Part shown: positions 1 to 12,250 of the stretch, in pieces
Layout of the letters: every line of letters starts with the position of its first letter
Position numbering within the stretch: the first letter of the stretch is position 1
NCBI RefSeq assembly: GCF_041296385.1
Contig: NC_091014.1
Span: 19,133,578 to 19,197,577 of the forward strand
Direction of reading: 5' to 3'
Source of the DNA: Aphelocoma coerulescens
Lineage: Eukaryota; Chordata; Aves; Passeriformes; Corvidae
Length of the DNA stretch: 64,000 nt
Notes under the pieces: model-generated
Told to the model about the DNA's origin: nothing
The model's input: only the letters and a program-made list of their open reading frames with translations
Database searches by the model: none
Translations under genes and position numbers: made by a program

Positions 1-1440
1 AGGTGTTAATTTTAAGAAGACCATACCTCTTCCCTAGGAAAAGTACCTAAAATGCATTTACATGTGCCTAAATTAGGGATCTACACCAGAAACACAGGAT
101 AAGGGTCTCTGTCATTGCCAAGAATACATTTTTTTACTCCTAGAAGATGCTTGATCAATGGGACTTTTCCCTGCCTACTTGTTTTGGCTCTCTAATGAGA
201 TTTAGAGGGATTATATCTTCCAGCAATTGTGTGTATGAGATTTCTTGTTGCCTAACTCAGCCAGGAGCTAAGACAGAGGCTGTGTGGGCCAGTTAAGAAA
301 TACTGGAAGCTAAATATGACACCTATGAGTACTAGTTTTGAGGGGAATGTGTTTAAAATAGTAAAACAAGATCCTTAAAAATAATTATTGTTTAGAAAAT
401 GCAACAAATAATAAGCTTTACAGTTTGTAGAAAGACTTTCTCCAAGAGTGTTAATGTTCAGCTGAGGTACGTCTTTATGTCACCTACAGCATTTGCCTAC
501 TCATCATCAAACTGTATCATTTGTTTAGTACACTATTTCTGTTCTTCTTTGTTAGTAATTAAAATTCCTAAGAGATACAAGTCTTCTTGTCCACTTCATT
601 TATTAATGGACAGCTGTCCAAATGAACAGTAATTTATTATAAGAACATTTAATACATCTTAATTGTGATATTAAGTGTTAGTTTGTGACAACCCAATAAG
701 GCATGAACAGCACACCACCTTCATTTAAGGACATATTCCCTATTAAAATAATACAGAACTTTGCAAAAGGAATCACAACCGTGCTTCAAACTTATCATTA
801 GGTGAATATAGGAGCCATTTTAAAATGCTAGCAAATCTGATCAGTTAAATGCAGATTTTTTATGATGAATAATTATATTTGTTTCCTAACTATACCTAAC
901 AGAAGAAAAGCAAACAAACAGGAAAAAATACTGAACTGTATTAGACATTTTAGAGCAGTGCACATTGCAATCATGTTTTAAAAAATCTAAAAACCAAACA
1001 AACAAAAATCCCCAGACAGTGTGAAAAGAGAAAAAAATATGACTGCAGAGGAAAGACATAAACAGCAATAGACAAATATGCCCAGTTTTCTGTAGTTAAT
1101 GTCATGGTTCAGTTTGGTTTTTTTGGCAGGTATATCGTGAGTGTTACTGTGGGACTTTTACCACAAGGTTTGCATATGTGAAACCCACATACAGATTTTA
1201 ATAACCATTTGCAACTTCAACTGTCACTTGAAAAATAACTTCATAATGAGGACTGCAATAAATTGGAGCCATGATAATCAGGAAAGTGCTTATAAATAGT
1301 AAGGTAATGTGCCAGGAAAGGGTCATATAACAACAACATATAAACGTATGAAAATTATTTAAAGAAAATGCATTGTGTAATAAACTGTGTTTTGATTTAT
1401 TTTTTAAAATCAATAGCCAACACTCAGTAAGGAAATGAAA
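1..1440. other. AT-rich non-coding stretch, nothing recognised
   Basis: This stretch has only short ORFs (77 codons or fewer) with no recognisable domain, no repeat family I can name and no RNA gene. It reads as unique intergenic or intronic DNA. Confidence 0.6.
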
Positions 1441-1483
1441 TATTATGTTTCAGTCTGGAATTCACCTTTGTTAGCTTTTGCAG

Positions 1484-1555
1484 AGTCAAGGACTGTTGTT
1501 GGTGCTACCTTCCAGCATGCTGTTCTCCCTTGGACTCCATCGCTATCTGATATCT
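1484..1555 (+). other. Candidate exon bounded by good splice signals (unproven)
   Basis: A pyrimidine-rich tract ending in TTTTGCAG (AG at 1482-1483) precedes 72 bases that run into a near-consensus donor, GTAAGT, at 1556-1561. The 72 bases are a multiple of three and are open in two forward frames. One of these frames lies in a 103-codon ORF (1478-1789) with no domain I recognise. The interval is not in a repeat I can name. Pairs this good arise by chance in 64 kb, so it is only a candidate. Confidence 0.2.
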
Positions 1556-2484
1556 GTAAGTGAAACTGCTGAATTTCTCATACTATGTCAATTTACATCA
1601 GACACAGATCTGATAGCAGCTCTAGCATGGGCATACTATATGAGTTTGGAAGGAGACAATTCCACTGCCTTCTTATCTCTGTTTACCCACAGTATCAAGC
1701 CCCGTCTGAACTTGGCTACTTTAAACCGTGAAATTCTGCAGTTTCCATCCTCTGTAGCATCCATAATGAACCATAACCAACTCACCTGATTCCCTTTCTT
1801 ATTGGAATTCAAAAGCAAGAAAGAGCAGTAATTTCCATGTGATCACACACAGTCTCACAGCAGACTGGCACACAACTCTAGCAGGGAAGTGATGAGGAGA
1901 AGGTTTCATCAGAAGAGTATGGCCTGATAAGGTCATTAGCTACCATTGTCGGTGAATTTTACAAGAGAACTGCCAGTGGAAGTGAGCATTAATCACAGAT
2001 GTCTTTCTAAGAACCTGTCAGATTTTCTGAATGATTTTATACAATCCATGGTTGTATTTTAGGCTTTTGTTTTTCCAATTATGTTTGCAAATGATTTTCC
2101 TTGATCTAACCAATAAAATTAATTGGAACATGACAACTCAATACTGCCAAGGTTGAGAAGATCACAGAGGTTCAGAAGAGAATGCATCTTGGCTGTCATG
2201 TAAAATAAAGTTCTGAATTGAGTTTATAATTAAAATGAAATGAAAATGCAAGCTTGATCCAAAGTCTCACATTAGAAATCTGTGATTTATGATGAAGTCT
2301 GGACTTTTGATTGAAGTTTTGTATGCAGATATTTTGCATGACTTTGCTCCTAGTATAATTGATTCTCAATAATATTTTAGAGAAAAAAAAAAAAAGGAAA
2401 ACCAGTGAAGTGTTAAGCCAGATTTTCTTCTATTCTCTTTGGTTTAAAATCTACTTAAACCCATTAATATAATTACAGAATTAT
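1556..2484. other. AT-rich non-coding stretch, nothing recognised
   Basis: Apart from the tail of the 1478-1789 ORF and an A13 run near 2383-2395, I see no gene, repeat family or RNA in this interval. Confidence 0.55.
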
Positions 2485-2605
2485 TTATGCTCGAAGCGTC
2501 CTCTCAAGATCATTTAGCCCAACCCTCCTGCTCAAACAGGGTCAGCTAGAGCAAGTAGTGTAGGCCTGCGTCCAGCTGGGTTTTGAATATCTCCAGAGAT
2601 ACATT
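2485..2605 (-). mobile_element. CR1 LINE 3'-end fragment, diverged
   Basis: Read on the minus strand, this matches the 3' untranslated part of avian CR1. The plus strand shows the familiar order: a 'gatcat.tagcccaaccctcctgct' block, then 'cagggtcagctagagca', then 'gggttttgaatatctcca'. The terminal 8-mer repeats are missing, so only an inner piece of the 3' end remains. CR1 copies are usually truncated at the 5' end and lack target-site duplications, as here. Confidence 0.75.
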
Positions 2606-3000
2606 CAGACACCTATCTATATATAAACAATTATATGATATATTTTGTATTTATAACATATATGTATATAGTATATCCAATGATAAAAATTTCTCTATCG
2701 TTAAGTATGTAGAAAATATTCTCTCTTCTGTTCTTTTGTGCAGAAAATTTGGAATTATTTTAAGTTAACAAGATACACTCAAAATGCAGAAATAGGTAAC
2801 AATGAACTTTGAATCATCTAATTTTCTCACACATATCTCAGCTTGAGGGGAGTTACAAAATTTGGCTTCCTAAAGTCTTCCAGTCCGCAAGGTTTGGTTT
2901 CTTAATACTGACATGCATTTACACCAGAAAGAGAAACTTAGGAAACCACTTTTATAGAGTTTTACATTAATTGGTGTTTTTTAACATTTGTGTCTGGATA
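2606..3000. other. AT-rich non-coding stretch, nothing recognised
   Basis: This interval contains AT-rich, partly TA-alternating sequence around 2620-2680 and nothing I can assign. Confidence 0.5.
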
Positions 3001-3480
3001 AGTCATTGATGTCCAGCACTTTGGACTTCCTTACAATTTGCAATCCAACTTGTAGCACTGCAGAGAGATGGGGCATAGCAGCTGTTTTTTGCTACTTTCT
3101 GACTATGTTCATAGAGCTTGGAGATACCTGCCCTAACCAGTCTGGGACTGGCACATGCCTGGAGTGCAGTGGTAAGTGCTGTCTCAACTTGGTATAGTCA
3201 GAGCTGTGTAAACAAGCCACTGCCTGATGGGGCACGCGTTGCCTGCCACCTGGCTGGCACAGAGCACTGTTTTCCCAGGAATCTCTGGACCATGCTACAC
3301 TGCACACGGAAGCAAGAAACCCTCCCACACCACCATAGTGTGTGAGCTCTGTGATACACTCTGGACTGTCATCTCTTACAGTTCCCTCCCTCCCTTTTGA
3401 AGCTACCTCATTTCTGCAACTGTGAAAACCCCTGTGAGGTTGGCACATAAAAAAATATCCTCCCAGACACACAGAGTTGA
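3001..3480. other. Locally GC-richer segment, unclassified
   Basis: The base composition rises well above the flanks, and short ORFs overlap on both strands (a 126-codon one at 3092-3472 minus, 75 codons at 3118-3345 plus). None shows a domain I recognise. It could be an old interspersed repeat I cannot name, or a degenerate exon. Overlapping ORFs on opposite strands argue against a real coding gene. Confidence 0.3.
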
Positions 3481-6400
3481 TGGCATTGTTGTTTTGTGTA
3501 GGACCAATTGCATGCTTAATATTATACCAGTATTTCTTCTAATTTAGTGTTACACTGCTTTTCTTTCATTATGTTTAACATTGCAAAAAGATTCAATCCA
3601 AATTACCATAACCATTTTGCTCTAACATTGAGCACAGTTTTATTAGAATAAAATAAATTTCTCATTCTTTCCATTCACTACAGGAAATCAGTAGGATTCA
3701 TCTGACAAAACATAAGCATCTATAATATAGATTTATGCTTTTGAAATAACTGTCTAGCTCTCTTTCACGGCTGGTAGGGAGACACAGGCTCTTTTGAGGA
3801 GTCATCTATTTTATCCTAAAACAGATATCTACAAATAAGTCAGTTGAGCTGCATCCTGAGAGTACCTCTTTTTCTCCAATGACTAAAAGCTCAAAAGCAG
3901 ACAATCACATTGTAGACACCTAGTCAGAAGAGATTAATCACATCATTTCTCTCCACAGCTCTCCTATGTCTGTTTTGGCAGATCTCCTTCCTCAGAAGAG
4001 CACTGCTCTCCCTTACATGTGCAGTATGACCAGTAAAGAAACAGACAAAACAAGCATAACAAATAAAACAATTTATAGCAGATCTCAGTGGTTAAATCTG
4101 AGGAAAAGGTTCTAAGCAGATATTTGAAATTCCTGCTTTAATACTGCAGTCTTCACAGTGGCTTTGATACCGATTATATTCCCTAAACACCACACACATA
4201 TCATTTAAGGAACTAAGATCAGCATCAGACCCACAAATTCCACTTCTATTTCTGACTGCCACAGTAAATACAGCTAGGTTATAGAGTCCTGAACAAGGAA
4301 TCTTTTTAATGATGCTCTTGACTCAAATATATTTTTCTATTTTAATAAACAGAAGTAAATGTTAATATTTTTTTTTCATTTTACAAGAAATAAAGCACTT
4401 CATCACATGAACCAGTTCTCAAGAAAATTGTTCACATAAACCTTCCTCATTATGTGGACAGATTTGTGAAAAATGCAATAATAAACAAGTCATGAACTTT
4501 TGGTAGAGGCATGTTAAGATAACATTCTCTTTTTTGTTGTAATGATTGTACTCAAACCCTCTAATTTCTTCAATATTTATCAACATTTCATTTCCTAAAA
4601 ATTTGAAAAAAATCTATATATGGCCTGCAATATAAGTACCTGAATTTCAGTACACAGTGTATATTTGAAGTGGAAGGACTTTTCCTCTATAGACAGAGTC
4701 ACGCTTTCTTTAATATATTGTCTATAAAACCTGAAGTATGTATCTGACTCTCTGAATGAATGAAAAAATAGACTCAACAGAAACAAAAGTCTTTTTCAGG
4801 AACTAATGTATTTTTATTTTACAAGTTTTATAAGGACATAAGTAACAGACCAACATACAAAGGAGATTATTTCTTTAAAGCATAATAGCTGTGTTTGTGT
4901 ATGTGTAAGACATAACCAAAAAATCATCCATGAGAAATCATTGCAGCTAGAACTTTCAAAGAGATAGAAAGAAAGCAAACAAGATACAGATCCTTCTGAC
5001 ATTTTCAAAGCATGGTTGCCTCATGTTTGGAATGATAAACATTTAGACGTATGATTTGTGTTGTAATGTTTTTGAAGTAAAGCTTTTGAATCTGGGTACC
5101 AAAGATACTGCATTGACCTGTGTCATGTCTAATACTGATTAAAGGTTGTACAAATAGACTCTGAATCTAACAGCAAGATATGTATTGACATTTTCTAATA
5201 TGGATAGCAGTGCTGCCAGCTCTGGCTGTTACATCTCACAAACTGAAGAAAGGTCAGTGCCAGAGGGGTGTTTCACCTTCACATGCAGTGGTAGAAGTGG
5301 TGCAGCAGCTGACATCTTGGGATGACTCAGCCCTGAATCAGACCCCTGCACACGTCTAAACTGAACTTGCCTATGTAGAACACCAATTATAGATGTGAAA
5401 CTGGGCTCATTATAGTCAAAATCACACGGCACTTTCCACAAGTATCTTAGGGGAGTGATGTGAATAAAGAAACCATAGAGAAGCATGTGCATGCTCTTCT
5501 CTAGGGGAATATCCAGGACAGTGAAATGTATCCACTTAGAGCTGCCACAGCATCTCTTTTTTTTTTTTTTAATATGCTTGCTGGCTTGTCACATAACTTC
5601 CTTTTAGGTTGGATGCTGTTCTGACAAGAGAAGGAGAATACAGCATGTGTGCAATCCCCATCCATGGACATGAGAAGACAGACTTTGTGATTATTCCATA
5701 GGGGAATCCTCTTACCACCTTTACTCATATTCAATGAGGCATATGAAATGCTAATTTACACCTACATCATAGATCCCTTGTTGTCATCACTGGTAATTGT
5801 TCACACATGCTCGCTTCTGACAATAATGCTTTGCTTGGGTTACTCATGCTCTTACTACAGTAAGATAAGAACTTTAAAAGAGCAGTAGTTTTCATATCTT
5901 CAAATTTGGTAAACTGTTTATTTGTAGGATTAAAATTAATTGGATTTAGCCTCAGTCTCAGCATAATCCTACATTTCTGGACACAGGAAAAAATAATCAG
6001 TATATTTTGAACTTAGGAGAGGTGAAAAAAATGCTTAGCAATTTCCAATATGATAGATTGGCTATGCTTATATCAAACAGAGAATTTTTCACACAAAGTA
6101 GACTCCTTATTTATTAATAAAGGCTGTTGTGTTATTCAAGTTCACTGTTGACTGTTGTTGAAGATTTTTCTTCCATTCAGGGAATTATTGGAATTTTCCA
6201 GTAATTTCTACTTTGTAAATTCTAAATATTGATACGTTATTTGTCCTATCCTCTATTAATGCCTTCAAGTACATATATTTGCATTTAGCCTAGTGGGAAC
6301 CTGGACTTGATTAGGGCCCCTAGGTTCTAATGCAGCACAGCAATACCTTCAATATAAACAGAATTATTAAATAAGCACTGAGATTGCAATACAATCATAA

Positions 6401-8570
6401 ATTTCTGACAATTGGTAAAATCTGTATTTTTCACTTCTCCTTTATTAAATTCCATTTCTCACACTTCTGCTGAAAACATCTTCCTAATCCAGCAGAGTAT
6501 CTCTCCTTTTCTTTGTATCTTCAAGCACCTATGGAGATTAAAGGATGCTCTACAAAGTTACAGTGCTGTACAGATTGATGGATCACGTGCTTTTCCCTGC
6601 TTCTGCTCCTATACCTCAAGTCTTCTCCTATAACTGTCAATAAAATTACGCCGTAAGAAAAAAACAACAAATAGAAATGGTATCATAATAATTTCTTTCA
6701 TGCATTAAGACTTTGTGTGTACACACCTAAGCCTTCTTTTTTTGCTATTGTGGGAAGAGTAAATCTGTATTTGACCTCAGACCTTTCTGAAAATTGAGCT
6801 GACCTGGAATCATAGGTAGGTAAAGCACAGTAATAATAGAAGTTGAAAATCAATACACTGCTTTACGGGGTCATGCTGAAGTCATTTTGGTTTCAATGAT
6901 AAAATGATATTTGGATTTTGTAAGATTTCTTTCTATTGCCAATTAACTTCATAGTATCCTTGTGTCACAGTTGAAAAAGATCCTGACAGTAACTTAAAAT
7001 CTGCGACAACCTAGCAGTTATTAAATAACTTTCTAATATCAAAGTATACTGCATAACTGTGCATATTGTATATATTTATACCCAGTTGTACCACACTAAG
7101 AATAAAAAACACAGAAGAATAATGTATGTACTCTAATACATGTTGTTTACTTTTAAAACCTTTTGCAGGGAGTGCTATACTCACTGTGTGTCATGTCTGA
7201 GTAAACTTGGAAGAGGATGAGGGTGGTAATGTAGTCTCATTCTTAAATACCCATCAAAAAGGACTCTATCAAACACCTTCACAGACATACTGAAGTTTTC
7301 TAGCATGATATAAACTCCTAGGATTTCCAGTCAGTCACTCTGCATAGCTTCTGGGCTTTAAAAACTTCCAGCCTCCTTATTTTCAGTGTTATAGACAGAA
7401 ATGCTGAAGTGGTTGTGGCCTGTAAAGACATTTTCTTTTCTAGTTGCAATAGTCCAAAAGCTTTTAAATATATCTTACTGCTGCACATAATGCAGTTCTC
7501 TTCTTGTTTTTGTTCCCTTTTAAATATGTGTAGTTCATAGTGAGTTAAATTTTCCCATTTATTCAGTATGTCTAAGTTTTTATTTAATAGCTATAAATAC
7601 AAGTGAGATTAAGCACTTGTGTCAGTGTTCTATCAATAGTGGAGGGGATTTGAGTTTTTTATTAATGTTCAACATTATTTTCTTCAGTGTTTTTTGCTAA
7701 GGATGTAAGTTACGAATTACATTAAAACCACAGTATATCACACCATTGATAAAATTAGTGGTATGATTAAGATGAACCAGGAATAAAATCTGTTTATTAG
7801 GATGATTAGTTAATAAAGACATTTAGCCCAGAAAAATGTCCAGTAAAAATTATTTTCTTTGTTATTCTTGAATATTCCTCCAAGTGGGCACAAAGACAAA
7901 TTAAAACATGTCTTTTCACTATATTAGTTTTCAGCAATTCACCTGTGAAATTGCATAATAAGAATCAAAATACTTTAGTCTGGTTTCAGCAATCAGATAA
8001 GCATTACTCACATCTGTTTTATACAAAATTTCAATGTTGATACCATTCTTGCCTTCATTAACCCTCCCAGTTCCTTAAGCAGAAACAGACAATTCTAAAC
8101 TAACAACTTTGGGCCTTTTTCCTATCACCATTAATTTACTGTGGTTTGAACTGACAGCAGAATTTGTAACTGATGATGAAAGGGAATATCTTGCATTTTC
8201 TCTGTCATAAACTCTAGTTTTCCAGAGTAGTAGCACTTGAAAATATGCACCTTCTAAGCTTTACTTTGCAGGAAAATGTGCTATCTTTAAATTTATTTTA
8301 TCTGTGCTAGTAACAACTTCAAACCTGTGCTTGATTAAACCAGAAAAAATAGACCCAAATCCCACATTCTACTGTCTTTTTTTTTTTTCCAGTCACATGC
8401 TTCATCTCCATAGGCAGTAAGGACTTAAGTCTAAAGAAATCTCAGCATAGGAAAGAAATGAATGAGAGTCAAGTAGAAATGATTTTGAAAGGACTTTGTA
8501 ATACAGAGTAGTGCAATGGCTTTGGTAAAATTTTTATGGTTTAGGTTTTTTGGGGGTTATGTGGAGTTTT
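3481..8570. other. Long AT-rich non-coding stretch
   Basis: No gene, RNA or clear transposon end is visible. Two small minus-strand ORFs (5229-5492, 87 codons, and 5501-5734, 77 codons) lie in a slightly GC-richer patch at 5200-5700, but they match nothing I know. A T14 run lies at about 5558-5571. The rest is unremarkable AT-rich DNA. Confidence 0.5.
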
Positions 8571-8666
8571 GTTGTTGTTTGATTGATTTGGTTTGATTTG
8601 GTTTGCTTTGGTTTCCTTTGGTTTGGTTTGGTTTGCCTTGTTTTGTTTTGCCTTGTTTTGTTTTTA
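8571..8666 (+). repeat. Degenerate TTTGG/TTTTG pentanucleotide repeat
   Basis: About 95 bases are built from TTTGG, TTTGA, TTTGC and TTTTG units, for example several GGTTT units in a row around 8620-8635. Most units are imperfect, so the tract is old or interrupted. The strand is strongly asymmetric: T and G on plus, A and C on minus. Confidence 0.85.
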
Positions 8667-11600
8667 GTAGGGAACAATCAAAACTGCTTCCATTTCTCCT
8701 TGGGATTGTGTAATTTTGAGACTACCACAGGCTGAATGAGCTGCAATTCTCAGTACTCAGTGTACCTACTTTGAAGAGAACTGGGTTCTTTCGTATGTTG
8801 GGGTCGATAATTCTTCATTGTCTCCAAACATTGAACTTCAATCAAATTGATGTGCTTGGCTTCACCTTTGAACAGCTCTCAACATTTTTCTACCAATATT
8901 ATGACTGTTACTCTAATATCTGAGAGGGAAACCAGTTTCACAAAAGCCATACAAAAGCCAGTGTGGGTTTTAAATCCCTTTTTGACCTTTCTTAGTCTTT
9001 TCTTTCATGACTTCTAATGGCTATAGTTTCTTTTTTTTTCTCTCTTTTTTTTTTCCTTTAGAATGTGATAGAAGTTGTTTCCTACATTGTGATCCAGAAA
9101 GTTTGAACTAGTGTTTGACAAATTGCCTGCATGCAGTATGTGTTTAGTGGTACCCATAGTCACAAATAAGAAATGTTAGTAAATCAGAGCCAGCCTTGAG
9201 TTACATAAAACTTTTTCATGTTGCCTCTTATAAGCTGAATAGTCAGTCTAGTGCTACATAGATTTCTATTTCATAAAATAGAAATAAATAAATCCATTAT
9301 TTTAACATTTAAATTGTCAGACAAATATCAAGTCTATTGTCTATATCTTGAAAATACAGGTTAATATGTTCTGTGTTTCCTTGCTTTCATGGAATTGTTT
9401 TATTGAATGAAAATCTCATAAGCCATTTGATATGTATCACAGTGTATAATGATTTTTATTGTTCTGTAACTTATTGTCAATATAAAATTCAAATGTCAGA
9501 TCTATGAACTTGGAGAAGCACTCAGCTGTAAAAGCCATTACTCCCAATCTTATCTGAAGAGGAGAAGAAAACAGTTTACTTTCTCATCTTTACTTACAAG
9601 GAAACTATGCATTTGTTCTGCCCATACACTGGTCCACAGCACTAGAGTACCTTAAAATATAAAATTTATTTGTGTCCTTATATTCTGTCTCATGAAAACC
9701 AGCACCTCATCATTCATAACTTGTATTCAGCCTCCTAACTGCTCATTTTAATAGTAAAAGTGCATTTGGCATTTTAAAGTCAGATAAATTCATTATGTCT
9801 CTCTCATTCAAACTATAAAATATGAATTACTTTTTTTTTTTTTTTTGAGTAGTGCTTGTTTTGGGGCATCACAAAACATTAATATTTCTGTCATTTCTTC
9901 AGGACAAGATGTTAAGAGCACATGATCTTTTTTCTTATTCTGAAAGGATTATTTATTTAGCACAGGGGAAAAGGTGCTTCAGAAATGTCACTAAAGGCAA
10001 AATATGAAAGCTATAAAGTTGCATAGGTGATGCCATGGGCATAAATTCAGCTCTGTTGTCAATGGTTATATAAACAAGAAGCATCTTGGGTTCACTGTCA
10101 CAAATTAATAGAACAGGCAATTAGTGAACTATCACTTTACTTTGAAAGAGAGTCTTTTTGATGTGGACGATACCAAGCCACAGTAAACATGGGAGAAGCT
10201 CTGATGTTTGCACAAAGTCCTCAAAGCAAACCTGCAATCTGACAGCTGATCTTGAGGTCATTTACCTGATTGCTCTCTACCCCTTATGAAGGATTTCTAT
10301 AAATATGGTTACAGAAGAAAGAGAAAATACAGATTCTGAACTAATCATTGCCACTTAAAAAGACAGTGTACACCTGTTCTAAAATTTAAAAAAAGTCAAA
10401 ATATTAATACTGCCTCTTCCAAATATGTGTGTTCAAAATGACATTGATTCACCTGGAGTAACTGGGAACACTTTTCTGCCTCTTAACACTTGTTCCAAGT
10501 GAATTAATGGGATTTTCACAAGCAGTAAAGACCCTGAGAGAACCTCTTCAAAATACATGAATAAAATACTAAAGCAACTCAGTTTCAATATTCATGTAGC
10601 ATTGGTATAGACTGGCCAGGTCAGTAAGTCCCAAAGAATTAGATCTATTGCTCTAACTAAATAATAGTGTTCCATATTGTCTTTGCCACATGAAATAAAT
10701 CTGTGAAATAAATTTACCTGTGGCAAATGTAGCTACAGAGTAAGTCATCCATGAAACTAAGAGATTTCTCTGTGAAAGTTTAGCCCATCATATAAAGGAT
10801 GTTTAAGAGCAATCAGGACAATATGACATTGATAATGAATTATTACTTATATTTTCTAGCAGATAAAAGGTCACAGAAATCTTTTTTGTCTGAAGCAAAA
10901 TAGTGATTCATTTTTTCAAGTCAGTGGCAGCCCATTTATACTTTGTTACAAAATACTGAAATAATCAACCAACTTACCTTTTCCCTTTACATGCCATAAA
11001 AGCACATTAATTTTCACCTAACATGTGAACAAGAAATTATTATGTTTACAACAAAACGAAAGTTTGTGGGACAGGCCCAGAGAGATTTATAGGAAAATAT
11101 CACCAGGTTTTGAGGAATTTTTACATTCCTGGATAGAACAGCAATTTTGCTTTTCTGTCATGCATAGCAGAAGAGGGAAACACCTTTTTTATTTAATTTT
11201 CAGCTTGAAAATGACCATAATGTTTCTTTTTTATCTTATGGAAAACCCAAAAACTTCATGTAGCCTAAAAGATCCATGTAACATAATACAATTCCCACAA
11301 CTACGATAGAAAAATGTCACAGCTTAAATTACTTTAAATTGCCAAAGAGCAATAGTTCTGAAATAAAAATCATAGAATCCTGCTTCTTTATTCCCAATAA
11401 AACTTCACTTTCCAAAACATCATAATCTTCTACAATTCTTGAATTTTTTCATCTGGTTGAAACTATCCAAAAAATTTTGCTCCCTTGTTTATCCCCTAAA
11501 TTTACTACTGGTGAAAGACATTCCCTTCCTCTATATTTTTCATGCTGAGTATTATTAAAACAAAGTGTGAAGAGTATTTATAAATCAGGATGAGTAATAT

Positions 11601-12013
11601 TCATCTTTCAGACTGTCAACTTGAACAATGGAAAATCAGGGTTTGTCCATTGTGACAGCTGCAAAGAAAGCTGTGCAGACCATGCACATTAGCTAAATAA
11701 CAAAGATTATGATGGTAAGATAAGTAGTGATTTTTTTTTAATTTTTTTTTTTTCAACAAGGATTAGGTGGGAATAATGAGGAAAATTTATTGTTCATTTG
11801 CTCAAAGCCTGAAAGCCACACTAAAGCTGTATAATGACAATGGTATTACACCCAAAACTGATGTGCAATATTTTGGCTATATAACCTGTCCGCGGAACCT
11901 TTGTCAAGTTAATGAAGCTGAGTGAGCAAGTATAATGAAATTTTTATTCTTTACTAGCTGATGAAACAGAGTTTAAGATAATGAAGAACTTGAATTCAGA
12001 TATAAAGTAAGAA
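8667..12013. other. AT-rich non-coding stretch
   Basis: Simple T-rich tracts lie near 9029-9060 and at about 9831-9846. The only ORF of any size is 94 codons at 11025-11309 on plus, and it has no recognisable domain. No transposon or RNA gene is recognised. Confidence 0.5.
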
Positions 12014-12250
12014 CACAGAATCATAGAATCATAGAATGGTTTGTACTGGAAGGGACCTTAAAATTCATCATTTCAACCTCCCTGCCATGGGCAGGAACAC
12101 CTTTAACTAGACCAGGTTGCTCAGAGCTCCATCTAACCTGGCTTTGAACTGTTCCATGGATGGGGTATCAAGATCTCTGGGCAATCTGTTTCACTGTCTC
12201 ACCACCATCACAGTCTAGAATATCTACCTAATATTCAGTTTATAATCTAA
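12014..12250 (-). mobile_element. CR1 LINE 3' end
   Basis: The plus strand begins with tandem copies of AGAATCAT and CATAGAATGG, which is the reverse complement of the CR1 terminal ATTCTATGATTCT repeats. This is followed by 'ggaagggacctta', 'ctgccatgggcaggaacacct', 'agaccaggttgctcagagc' and 'cctaatattcag'. The element is therefore on minus, with its 3' end at 12014, truncated at about 12250. Several point differences from the typical consensus suggest a moderately old copy. No coding sequence is kept. Confidence 0.93.
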
